In this document: in pieces, positions 34,284 through 46,705 of the stretch
How positions within the stretch are numbered: the first letter of the stretch is position 1
Layout of the letters: the number at the start of each line of letters is the position of its first letter
Origin: Raffaelea ambrosiae
Lineage: Eukaryota; Ascomycota; Sordariomycetes; Ophiostomatales; Ophiostomataceae
Assembly (NCBI GenBank): GCA_002778195.1
Contig: PCDI01000002.1
Coordinates: 3,113,234-3,177,233 of the forward strand
Length of the DNA: 64,000 nucleotides
Reading direction: 5' to 3'
Position numbers and translations under genes: made by a program
Notes under the pieces: model-generated
What the model saw: the letters and a program-made list of their open reading frames with translations, nothing else
Database searches by the model: none
Told to the model about the DNA's origin: nothing

Positions 34284-36325
34284 GAGAAGATATTTTCGAC
34301 CCGGTCCTGGTTGCAAAGAAACAAAACAGATGCAGATCCGGATAATTTGTATAAAAGTAGAAAGAGCCAGAGAGGATAGAGACGAAGCAAAATCCCGAAA
34401 GAGCCGGCCTCTTGGAAATGTCTTCGGTCTTAGAAACGTCTTCAGAGTCGTATTAGACGAAGAGGAGGAGAGAAGGATGAGGGGGGGTTCCTACAGCGCA
34501 GGGCCTTTTTGGCAGAAAAGGGAAACTCTAGACAACACGCTCAGAGAGGGTGGCAGAATGGCAAGGAAAACAAAGACCAAACGGGCAACCCAGAACGAGA
34601 CAAATGATCACTTGGGCAGGAGAACGGGTCAGGAGGGTGTCTTGGGGAGGTTTGGGAGGTCTGCCGGGTAATATACTCGTCGAACTAGAGTGGTAGAGTG
34701 GCACCCCGTGTACTGGTGGGCGTCCAAGGGAAGGGCCCATTATCAGAGAACTCTGTCAGATCATACTGTGTGTCTTCACACGCACTCGCATACTCGTGCT
34801 CGCGCACACACACGCACACAGGACTGGCTGCTACGACGGAACGTATTTGCCGTGTCCACCCTGCATTCTTCACAATTCTCCCACCGGGAAACCAACAAAC
34901 GAAACCATGGAACGACATTGACAGTTCCACCAGGTAGAAGATGAAGGAGAGAAAGGGGGGGGGGGGGGCGAACGGTACGGTCGCCAATCTCGACGATGTA
35001 CCCCAACTGGGCTGACCCAGAGAGAACAACAGCACCACTCCTCTCCCTCCACCAGATAGATCCTCCTGCCCTGCTCGTGCCCTCGGGCAAAAGGTTCTCG
35101 CCCTCCCCACCTTCCACCTCCATGGGGGCCTGACCCCCCTGGTCTAGGCATGGGACAAAGATTCTCCTGGACAGCTGTGCCCGTGCAGCCCTCCCCGCCC
35201 ACTGTGCGGCTTCCTTCTCCGCATCGTGTATACGGATATACTATGACATGGGCACCCTCCCCGTCCTGCTGTTGTTGTCCACGAGCAACTGGCTACAAGG
35301 TATGTGTGTACTCGGCACAGCTCCCCAGCCCGTCTCCACTTCCAGATCAGTAGCCTGCGGGGATCCCCAGAAAGCAACCGACCAATAAGGTGGAGTGTGG
35401 ACACAAAAAGGCGGAGATAGATAACAACGGGGCTGCCTTATGGGTAGTTGTACCATAACTAGTACATGGTAGTTCACGACTCGGACAAATAGAGTTGACT
35501 AGTTGGTGATTCACAGCTGCCGATCGACCTGTCCCCCCCCCCCTGCTCACCGACTGTTTTGGCAATCCTTCTTTATTTCTTGCTTGCCAGGACAAGGCTG
35601 CAGGCCAGACAAGCTAGGTAGCGTTTGCTATCTTTCGGTTTGTGCCGAGGCAAAAGGACAGGAGGGGGGGAAAAAGAGGGACAGGAAGGAGGAAGGCGGC
35701 ATGCTTTCCGTCACTGTCACTCTGTGCGTTATCTCCTCTTCTTGGCCTGCTCCATCTCGCCCCAAGACAGTCATGTGGTGCCTTGATGGCATTTATGGTT
35801 GCGGGAACTCCAGTGCGTCAGCCGTGGCTGGCCTGAACTACATAGTAGATCAGAATAACCCTATCAGGGAAAGAAAAAGGCAGCCACGCCTGGACGTGCG
35901 GTTTCGTGCCTCCCCAATTAGGGAAGAAGAGGAAAAGCCCACTCCTTCCTGCATCTCCCCTCGCACTTGCCCTCTCTGCCTTTCCACCTATTAACTAGTT
36001 ACTACCGCTTTCTCCTTTTCCCCCGCAGCCGAGATCTCTCACTCATACCATCATGCTCTTTCAGAACAGGACTAGTTTGGGCAGCTATTTTTGCGGGGTA
36101 ATTGGTGCTAGTCTGGCCACGGTACAGTGGCCTCGTTTATTTCTTGTTACTCTAACTAGTGACTCGGAAACCATTCGGAATGTGGGGTATTAGTCGCTGG
36201 GGACCTTGTGTGGGAGAGGATCGACAGAAGCCAAAAAGTGACAGCGAAAGAAAGAACGAAAGCCGTTCCGCCAAACAGGCACGAGCACACGAGGCCAAGG
36301 CATGCACAACCCAGAACGCAGAGGA

Positions 36326-36361
36326 CAAAGAAAAAAAGAAAAAAAGAAAAAAAGAAAAAAT
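36326..36361. repeat. (AAAGAAAA)n tract
   Basis: Four near-perfect units in non-coding DNA. Confidence 0.8.
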
Positions 36362-38325
36362 AACGTATCCTACGGAAAGACGGACCATCCGCTCGGTGGG
36401 GGGCAGGGGTCGACTTCTCAAAAACCCGTTTCCAGCAAGGGCTTCCAACGTCTAGGCAGGGTTCCGTTGAGAAGCAGACCAGGTCTGGACAGATTCTAAG
36501 CGAATCAGCACGCCAGCACTAGGCCCTGAACGTGTCACTGCTACCGTACGCAGGGTAGATACGTGCGGCAAACAAGTCCGAAGGCTCAAGACGCCACAAC
36601 ATAGTACAAGCAGGCCATCAGGGCCAGGTTTGCTGGGCATTTGTCTTGGCCGCCAAGAAAAAAGATTGGCCTATTCGTTGTGGCGGAATACGCACACCCT
36701 GGCCTGCCCTCCAAAAACGGTATGACCTCGGAATTGCCTGAAGAAGAATATGGCCGCAAGTGAGACAGCCAAGAGAGGGGGGATAAGAAGAAGAAAAAAA
36801 CAGAGATTGTGCGGGGACTTACACGCCAGTCCCGCCCCAAAAGAGCAGGCAAACTATAATGCGACGTCTGTGACAAAACAAAGACACGACCATCCGAGTA
36901 CGAGCAAGCATCTGGCCTGGTAACCAATGCATGACAACACATGCCACCAAGTCGTAATAGGAGTTCGTTGAAAAGGATACTAGCTGCCATTCGGCCATTA
37001 TCATAGGAACAGCCTTCTACACAGAGGAGGGATGTGTTGGGGCAAACATTTGCTCCTAGACAGCATTGTGGCCAGTCGCACCGGTTGGGGTGTGGCTGCG
37101 GAAGAAACTCAATCCCAGCCAAGAAAGGATGCCTGCCTCGCAGTATCTCCCTCTGGTATCTTTTACGTATTCTTCGGGTGGGCGGATGAACGGCTTCCCA
37201 TCTCTTATCATGCGCACAGATTTCTCTCTCTCTGATTTTTATGTATTTGTTCTCTATTCCCCCCGCTGGCCACGTGGAGAGGTTGTCCTGGGAGTGACTG
37301 CCCCATCACTAGCACTGTCATGTTTTGCCCAACGTCCCCGGATTCATGCAAGATACGAGATCCCTTCTTGACTGAGCCATTTCTCTCCCATGATTACATG
37401 ATTACCGCCCCCGAGCAGGATGATTAGCATAGTCCCTCGTACTTTTTTCTAGGTCGCCCCCTCAAATTGTTCCTATTGTTTCCTGTCTTCCTTCCCTCTG
37501 TTCTCGAATTCCCTATTTAGTGAATTTGGGTACCGTTGCTAGGATATCGACAAAGGCGGTTTAGTCTGTTTGAGATTGACCGTCCTTTTTTTTGGCAGCT
37601 CTTGCCAGCTCTGTATGAGGCTCAGTGCGGCTCAGGTCGTTCCTTCCATGTGGCGATGACGTCGGTGGTCCGGCAACAGTGTGGTTCAGAGCTCCAACAA
37701 GCCTGTAATAGGCTGTCTGAACTCTCACTCCAATCTTATCACGGCTCATTTAGTACAGGGGTCATTTCATGGTTGTATAGTTGAGTGCTTTTTTTTTAAA
37801 AAACTTCGAAATATTCATCCCCTCCCTTTTATCGCTGCGCTAGATGTCTAACAGCATAGTAACCCCAGAAACAAAACAGAAACGTGTATCCTTGAGTGAA
37901 CAAAAAGAAAAAGAAGGGAAGAGACAGCGATATCATCCAGGAATGATTCGGGGAATAATAATTATCAGAAATAAAGAAAACAAGAAAAAAACAAGAAAAA
38001 AAAACGAAACGAGCTTCCTCCTGGTTGCCCCAACCAAAGCACTTTTGGTGGTTCCCGTCCTCCAGTCGACCCAGACAAGGAAAAGAAAATACCCAGATGT
38101 AATGAAAACAGGGGAAAAAAAGAAGTGAACGACAAAACCATTCAGAGAGGAAGAATACAACGCAACAAAAAAAAAAAAACCAAAGACAAAACAAAACAAA
38201 AAAATATAGAATACAAAATACGCCCGTGAAAAAAGGACACCACACAAGAACACCGCGCAGAAAAGCCTCACATTTCCTCCCCCATCCTCCCCCCCCCTTT
38301 TTTTTTTCTTTCTTCATTTCTCCCC

Positions 38326-41300
38326 TTACAAGAACGCCATCCACAAAACATCGCAGAGTGCCAGGTTGACTGGATTTACTGCCTTTGCTATCAGGTCTAT
38401 GACCGTTTGGTGGGCTGGCAGGTTGCCCACAGGCGTCTGCGCCAGGCTCACGGCCCGCTTGGTCACCATGTCAATGTTGGCCTGCACCGCCCTGCGGAGC
38501 TTCTCCTCCGTCATCTGCTGTGCGTGGCGGTTACTTGTGAACCAGTAGATCATCTCGTCGCGGACAAACAGCGTCAGTGCGTACGCCAGCTCCTGCTCCG
38601 GGTCCGCCAAGCAGCGCGCAATCGCCATGATCGAGCAGCCGTAGATGCCTTCCATGGCCAGCGGGCCCATGAGCACCTGCAGGTTCGGCGTCAGCCGGAA
38701 CGGCACCACCTCGGGGTTCTTGAAGTACGGCTGGTTCAGCGGCATGAACGGCATCACTTCGGCGCTCCACACGTTGCCCGTGCCCCGGCTAATGTTGATC
38801 CGGTGCGGGTATCGCTTGTCGGCGCATAGGATGTAGGTCATGAACGTCGTCGCCGCGTACTGGTACGCGAACCGCCGCCGGAACAGCCAGAAGTCGCCAA
38901 AGTCGGGGAACGTCCGCTGGAAGTAGTCGAACAGCACCGTCGTGGGGACCATGCGCGCCTGGATTGCCTCCAGGACCTCCAGCCGTGCTGCCGTGTTCTG
39001 CTGATCGCCCGGCTTCTGTTTCTTGTTTGTCAGCATGGCTCTCGTCTCGGATCGGGTGGCATCATCATCATAATCATGGTGCTGAAAACTCGTCACACTT
39101 ACGCCCTTGGCATCGCTGAGTGCAGCAAGCTTCTCCATCGTGAAGATGGCTGCATCGTCCTTGGAAAAGTCGTTCTCACGGCAGTGCTCTTCGTAGATCG
39201 TCTGCATCGACACGTACGTCGGGTCGTCCTGGACCAGCCGGATATGCTGGGCCACAGGCACGACCAGCGGCAGTGTGAACTGCAGATCGCGCCGCCGGCT
39301 CTCTTTCTTGTGGCTGAGCCGCTGGTTGAGCTGCCGGAACAGCTGCAGGGCGCGCTCCTCCCGGCGGCAGTTGCGCGCCGTTGGCTGCTGCACCGAGAAC
39401 GGATGGACGCTGCCGTCGTGGCCGCGGATGCGGATGCGACGGTGTGATATGCCCACCGTCCGCACCAGCTCCACCTGGGGGATAAACCGGTCAATGCGGA
39501 TGAAGTCCGAGTTCTTATCTTTCAACTGCAAGTATTGGCCCGGGATCTCAATGTCGTCCAGCTTGAGGTAGCGGAACTCGCACAGGTGTGGAGAGAGCTG
39601 CTCCAGAGGCACCTTGCCGACGCGCCGGTCGAGCTTGTCCTCGAACTTGTTGCGCCATTGACGCAGGTTCTGGATGTACTCGTACATCGTTGGCTTGACC
39701 TGCACAAACTCGGCCTCGAACATGGGCCGAATGTGCGTCGGCAGAACCGTCTCGGCAAAGCGCATAATGTTGGACTCGGTGGTCACGGGAAGCTTGACAT
39801 CCTTGCTATACGACGCAGGCGATCTGCTGATGTACGACATGGCATCGTTGAGAAGCGCCACGATGAGTCGGTAGGCATCCTCGTCCGGCGGGCACTTGAG
39901 GTGCTTCTGGATTTGGTCGATAATCGTCTCCATCGACAGCGCCAGGAGCGGGAACGACGACTTGAGCACCACGGTGATCTCCTCCATGTATTCCCAGGGA
40001 TGGCGCTTCTTCTGGGCATGCGCAGCCGTCTGGCCATTGGCGGCGCTGCCGTTGACAGCTGGCGTCGCTGGGCTCCTTCTATTTGCATTGGCGGCGGCGG
40101 CGGCAGCAGCGGCGGAGCCGGCTGCCGGCGTGCCAATTGCCTGGGGCGTTGCAGATGCTGCCGGTGTCGATAGAGAGGCGGGCGTGGCCGCCGTGGCCGC
40201 CGTGGCCGCGGCACTGCCGTCTCCTCCCTCGGGCTTGGCGGTGGCTGCTGCTGCTGCTGCGGCTGCAGTCGTCGACGCGTCTCCATTGGCGGTGTTCGGT
40301 CGGGAGGACGATGCGCCGCCCTCGACCTTGACCGCCACAGCTCCGTTCGGGCCGCCGTTCGGACCGCCGTTCTGCTCGCCCTGTTGCGCCCCCGGTGTTG
40401 GGGCCTGCGGCTGCGGCGTCTGCTTCTGCGCCTGCTGGGGCGACTGGGACTGGGAAGCGCTGGCGGTCTTGGCCTGCTGCGGCGAGATGCTCCTCGCCTG
40501 CTTGCCGGCCTGGGCGGCCGCCTGGGCCGCGGCCATGGCCGCCGCCTTTGCCTCGCGGGCCTCCTGGTTCTTCTTGATCGAGACCATGTCTTCGCGGCTC
40601 GTACGCAGCACAAAGTACAAGGCCTGCGGGTACGTCTTGGCAATCTTGAGGAGAATGGCGTGCGTCCGCGGCGCCTCCCGGTGGTTGAGGCCGGAGAGCA
40701 GCTGCGGAATGAAGGTGATCCAGTACCACGTGGCAATGTCCCCCTTAAAGTCGTCAAAGCCGGACGCGATCGACCCGTTGGCGTCGTCCAGGCTGAGCAG
40801 CCACAGGATGCGCGAGATGAGCTTGCGCGCCTTGGCGTCCTTGTAGCTGGCGGCCGCCTGGAGATAGCATGTGAGGGCCTGCTTGGCCGCCGTGTAGTTG
40901 GTCGGCTCCGCCTGGAACGTGCGGTCGTGGAAGAAGCCCCACTCGGCCCATGCCTTGGGCGTGGTGATGTCGTAGAAGAGGGCGGTGCCAAAGGCCTGGT
41001 TGGCCTCCTCTTTTTGCGTGAGCCGCTCCAGGAACATGCCCTTGAGCGTGTAGAACTCGGCCTTTTGCTGCGCGCTAAAGTAGTTGAGATTGGTGTTGTT
41101 GATGACGTCCAGGCCGTTGTTGAGCTCGTCGGGGTTCTGGAAGTGGCACTTGGCTTGCTCGCGCAGCTTGAGGAACGCCTCCTGGATCTCAATGTTCGGC
41201 AGTGTGTAGATGCGGCCCAGCTGGTTGATGCAGACTTCGGGGAGGTCGTGCTTGCGCGCCACGTGGGCGAACCGGTTGATGATCCACGCGGTCTCGTGGT

Positions 41301-44300
41301 AGCCGCGATACGCAAACGACGAGCCGCCCGCGGCCTGGCCCTGCGGCTGCAGCAGGTTCAGGTACGTGCTGTTGATCAGGTTGAAGATGTGCTGCCGCCA
41401 CGTCACCAGGTCCTGCCACGCCAGAATGTCGTCCCACATGTTGGGCAGACGGTCGCGCCACGAGCCCAGCAGCAGCTTGAGCTCCGCGGACTTGGCGTCC
41501 AGGTTCGCAAACATGGTCGTGGCCAGGCTGTTGCAGATCACGCTCGCATCGTGCACCTCGACCATGAGCTGGAAGTTCTGCATCAGCGGGATGTGCGCGT
41601 TGGTCAGGCGCCGCGGCAGCTGGTGCCACTTGCGGATGGACAGCTGGATGGCCTCGTCCGTCACCCGGTTGAAGTCCTGGATCGTGTCCTGCTTGTGGTG
41701 GAAGCGCAAGAGGCCCATGAACGCCTGGAAGAAGGCGCGCCGGGGCGTCGGCGCGTCCATAACGCCCTTGATGAGCCCGTCCAGCTGGTCGCGGCTCGTC
41801 TGCTCCTGCCACATGTCAAAGTTGCGCCAGGCGCACTCCAGGAGCAGATCCTGGAAGTTCTCGTGCTTGGCAAAGTCTTGCAAGATCTCCCACTGCTGCA
41901 GCTTCTGCGCGCAGATCACCCAGTGGTCTTCCCACAGCATGTACTCGGCCTGCGAGAAGGGAATCACGCTCGTGCGGGCCTTGATCTGGGCCGTCTCGTG
42001 CATCCGCTGCGCCTTGTCCCACATGCCGTTCTGCTCGTACGACAGGGCCGAGTTGGTCTCCAGGAAGAAGCAGCGTCGCCGCCACGTGCCATAGAACAAG
42101 TCTTCTTCCTTGAGATCGGCATACAGCTCCACCAGCGCGTCCAGGTTGCTCTCGCGCACAACGCTGGACGTGACCTCGGGCTCAATGGCCGACCGCTCGA
42201 GCTGCGTCAGCGCAATGTACCACGCGTCGAACGTCCGCGCGAGGTGCTTGAGAACGTGCGGCGGCACCTTGCAGTCGGGCCAGGCCTTGGAGGCGCCCGC
42301 CAGCAGGGACTGGACCACGTTGGGCCGTCGGTCCATCTGCCTGTTGTGGTACTCGCGGGTCAGCAAGGCCACCAGGCCCCGCTCCAGGTCGCGGCGGTCT
42401 TCGCGCAGCGTCGCGCCCCAGAAGAGCGGGAACAGCGTCACCCAGAGCTCGCTGGCCGTGTTGGAGTCGGCGTGCTGCAGCTGCATCAGCGGCTCGAGCA
42501 GGTCGCGCACCTTGACGTCGGCCAGGCTGGCAACGTGTCGCCGCAGGCCGGCCATGAGCGCCTCGTACTTGTCGTCCATCATGTGGTCCGGCTCGCGCGC
42601 GTCCTTGCTGTAGATGCCGTAGAGCTGCGACAGCGTCTGGATGCGGATGTCCTCCGGGTGCAGCTGGGCCGCCGTGTTCATCTCAATGGCGCCCATGAGC
42701 AGGTGCGACGCCTGCGCCAGCCAGAACGAGTCCGACAAGGTGTCCCAGTTCTGGTCCGCAATCACAAACGCCAGCCGATCGCTGGCCGCCTTGGACAGGC
42801 TGCGGTCAAACACGTTCAGGAAGCGGTTGCGCGTCTCGACGTCTTGGGCGCGCGTGCCAATCAAGTAGGCGTGCTCCAGGCGCACCGTGATCTCGGACCG
42901 CGCCAGCTTGGGGTCCTCGTAGATGCGGATCACCAGGTCCAGGAACTTCTGCAGCATGGTCAGGTCGGGGCGGTGCTCAAAGCCGAGCATCTTGTGCAGC
43001 ACGGCCGTCTTTTCCTTGAGCGTGGGCCACGTGCCCTCGGACTTGAAGACCCAGCCCTCGACCATGTCGAGGATCTTGGTGCAGAGGCCAATGTGCTGCG
43101 ACTTCTCCACCAGGTTCGCCAGCACGCTGAGGAAGGGCCGCCGGTTGTCGCCGAGCGTCTCGATGCGCTTGGCCGCCACGTCGATGCCCTTGATGATCAG
43201 GCCGGTCTGGATCTCCAGGGTGTACGGCTTCAATTCGGCGGCGGCCAGAGCAGGATCCTGGGCCTGGGCCCGGCCGTGCGGCAGGCTGGCATGGGCGGCC
43301 GCCACGGCCGAGTAGTGAGCGAGGTGGTCGCGGCCCAGCTTGTTCTGCAGCGCCTTCAGCAGCGCCGGGATGTGCGTGTCGATCGCGGTCGGCCGGCGGC
43401 TCGACAGCGACCACAGAATGTTGATGCCCGCCATGTTGTTGTTGGCGCCCAGGGTCTCGGTCGCAATGTTGGACAGGAACGTCACAAACTCGGACGGCTG
43501 CTGCGCCTCGGCCTCGCCGTCGGCGTCGGCGTCGTCCATGTGCACATCCTCGGGGATGGTCTCGAGGATGCGGCCAATGATGGACTTGAGCTTGCGGTTT
43601 TCGTCGGATTCGGTCGTGACGGTATGCAGGCAGTCCTGCACCTCGGGATTGTCTGACCGGAGGCTCTTCTCCAGCAGCCGCTGGATCAGGTCAATGTGCG
43701 ACGCAATCCACTCGTCGGACTGGAAGTTGAGGATGATGCGCACCACCTGCAGCATGTTGACAATGTTGCCCACAAACTTCTCGTCGCCGCCGTCCTTCTC
43801 CCCCTGGTCAACCGCCAGGGCCTGCGCGGCTCGGTCGCTCGCCAGGACCTTATCCATGACGTTCGACTGGAGCTCAATGTCCCCGATGCCCCAGTACTTG
43901 GACTGCAGCAGGTTGTACAGCAGAGCCATCGACCGCTTGCAGATGTCGCTCCACGGCGACGGCGGCGGCGGCTGGGCTGTCAGGGGATTGGACTCCTTGT
44001 TCTTGGCCGAGGGCAGCTCGAAGCGCTCGTTCAGCTGCGCAATGAACTCGACCAAAAACCGCAGCATCTTCTGCCGGCCGCTCACGGGGACCTGGTACTC
44101 CTGCTTGTGGGGGGTGGACGGCGTGGCAGCCGCAGCCGCAGCGCTGCCCGTGACCGAGGGCGAGTCGGCCTGTGTCATGGGCTGGTCCTCGCTGCCGTCG
44201 AGTCTCCGGCGTCTCGACAGAGGCGACTCCGACAGCGACCGGCTGGCCATGGGCGAGAGGCTCGCAGTGCTGCCGTTGTTGTTGTTGTTAGTGCTGCTGC

Positions 44301-46669
44301 TGCTGCTGCTGCTGCTGGGCGGCTCCTCGATCATCTTGCCCTCGACGCGCCGGAACTCCCACTGCCAAATCAGCCACATGAGATTCAGGGCGAGGCGCTT
44401 GCTCTCGCTCGACGCGTTGCCGGGGTTGGCGATGCGCCGCAGCGACATGATGATGAGCATCGAGAACTTGTCGCGCGACTCGTAAAAGAGGTCCGGGTGC
44501 CGCACCAGGAACAGGAAAATGCTGCTCGTCTGCTGGGTGTTGTGGCTCTCCTCGGCCAGGATCCGCCGCGGCGCCACGGCCCACACATCATTGCGGTCGG
44601 TCATGCCAAAGCGCTTGGGCAGCACCGGCGCGATCAGCTCCAGCGCCTGGTTGACCAGGGCCCGGGCCTCGCTCTGGTTGGCTTTCAGCAGCGAATAGTA
44701 CACCTGCGAGACGATCTTCACGGGCGTCTCGAACAGGGCGATAAAGTACCCAATCACAACGTAGGCGGCGTGCTTGTTCATGACGTCGTCGTTGCGGATG
44801 TATGTCCAGCCAAACTTGATAATGTCCTTGCGCACATCCTGCAGGATGGCGTGGTGGTACTTGACGAGCATGGCCGTCAGCTGCATGACCTCCATGCGGG
44901 TGTAGTCGACGCCGGCCGAGGGCGCGGCGAAGCCGTCCTCCTGCGTGTCGACCGCGTTGACCTTCCAGATCTTGGCGCTGATGGAGTCGATGACCTGGCG
45001 GTCGGCCAGCAGCGGCGAGCCCTTGTCGCGGTCCCGCTCGCCCAGGCGGGCCCAGTGCTGCTTGATGTCCAGGGCCACGATGGGGTTGACCACGTTGTGC
45101 AGCAAGAAGGACTTGGTCTTGTGCGTGGCCGCCTTGCCGGCGTACACCTCCAGGCACCGCAGCGCCATGGCCTTGCAGAAATCGACCGACTCGTTGCAGA
45201 CAATGTTCTTGTAGAGGTGGGCGGCAAAGTCGGGCGTGCCGCGCAGGTCGCCGGACGTCACGCACTCGACCATGCCGAGGAGCATGTCGGTGTCGTTGAT
45301 GTGCAGCTCGAGATACTTGGTGAGGATAAACGTAAGCTGCTCCGAGGCCTGGTTGGCGGCCAGGCGCAGGCTGGGCGGGTATTCGTTGGCCTTGAGCCGC
45401 TCCTCGAGCGTCTTGCCCACGGCGCGCAGCCAGGCGAGGTGCTCCTTCTTCTCCATCCACGCCACCGAGCTGCCCGGCACCACGCACAGCGAGTAGAGGA
45501 TGTGGACGGTGTTGATGACGGCCACAAACTGCGTCTCCTTCTGCTCCGTGACGACGGCGCTGCAGCCCTTGATCAGGTCCTCGACGTGCTCGTTGACATA
45601 GTCGCGCATGGGCTGGCTCTCGGGGTCCTGGAGGGCCTGTGCCAGGAACCGGCCGTAGCGCTGGTCCTCGATCCGGCCCGCGAGGAGCACGCAGACGTCC
45701 TCGGCGTAGCGGTTCATGTACTTGTACACGGGCGCGCGCAGAGGGCTGTAGTGCGTGCGGCGCAGCTTCTCCTCGAGGTCGAGCACGGCGTCGATGACGC
45801 GCTCCTTGTACATGCGCGCTGCATCGGGCAGCAGGTGGAAGACGCCAAAGACGCCGACGATGACCTTCATGAGCGGGTTCTGCTCAAAGAGCGAGAACGA
45901 AATCTGCTGGATGATGGTGGGCTCGGCGAGCTTGTTGACGTGGTCCAGGAGGCGAGCTGCGATCTCCACCTTGAAATAGTTCGTCAACAGTCGCAACAGG
46001 AGGGCCAGGTTTTCGAGGCCGTGGGGGGTCAAGCGCTTGGCCTCCTGGAGACTCGCCAGGACGGGCCGCAGGCCAGATTGGAGCAGATCTTTCGGGAGCT
46101 TATTCGTATACATCAGGACTCGTTTCATGGCCTCGTTGGCTGCCTCGATCGTCGGTTTGGACTCCGCATACAGGCACTTGAAGAACACAGAGACGATCTT
46201 GGAGCGCGCGGCGTTACCCGGGCCCTTCTGGAAGTCGTCAAAGCTCATAGCCGTGCTGAGGATCCGGATGCAGGCCACGCGCAGGTCCACGATAAAGTTG
46301 TGCGTCCGGAACTCGGCAGACTTGCCCGCCAGCGACTCGTCGCTGGCATCGGCCAGCGCGAGCGACTCCATCAAGAGACGGTTGACGTTTTCGTCAATGT
46401 GCACGAATTCCGGCTTGAGAGTCATAAAGTACGTGAGCGCGTCGATGTACCCGATCTGGATGGCAAACGGAAGCGCTCTCAGCGGCTTCTGGAACAGCGG
46501 CGACAGCAGGCGTTCCTTGTGCGGCTCGATGATCTCCCAGACCTCCGCATCGATGGCCTTGGCAATCTGCTCCAGCAGCCGCTTCACCGTGTTGCGGACA
46601 TGCTTGTTCATGTGGGACAGCTCGGTCGCCAGGATGACACATGTCTGTGCCAGACGCCGCGAGCCTGGA

Positions 46670-46705
<36 letters not shown>

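Larger units (their letters stand above)
34256..38325. other. 4-kb gene-free region upstream of Dal5-type gene and downstream of TRA1
   Basis: I see no gene. Contents are the promoter of the carrier (34256 to roughly 35100), a 14-nt G run at 34955-34968, an (AAAGAAAA)n tract at about 36326-36361, and the A/T-rich 3' flank of TRA1 (about 37800-38325). Short open frames on both strands lack the codon bias of genes here. Confidence 0.6.
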
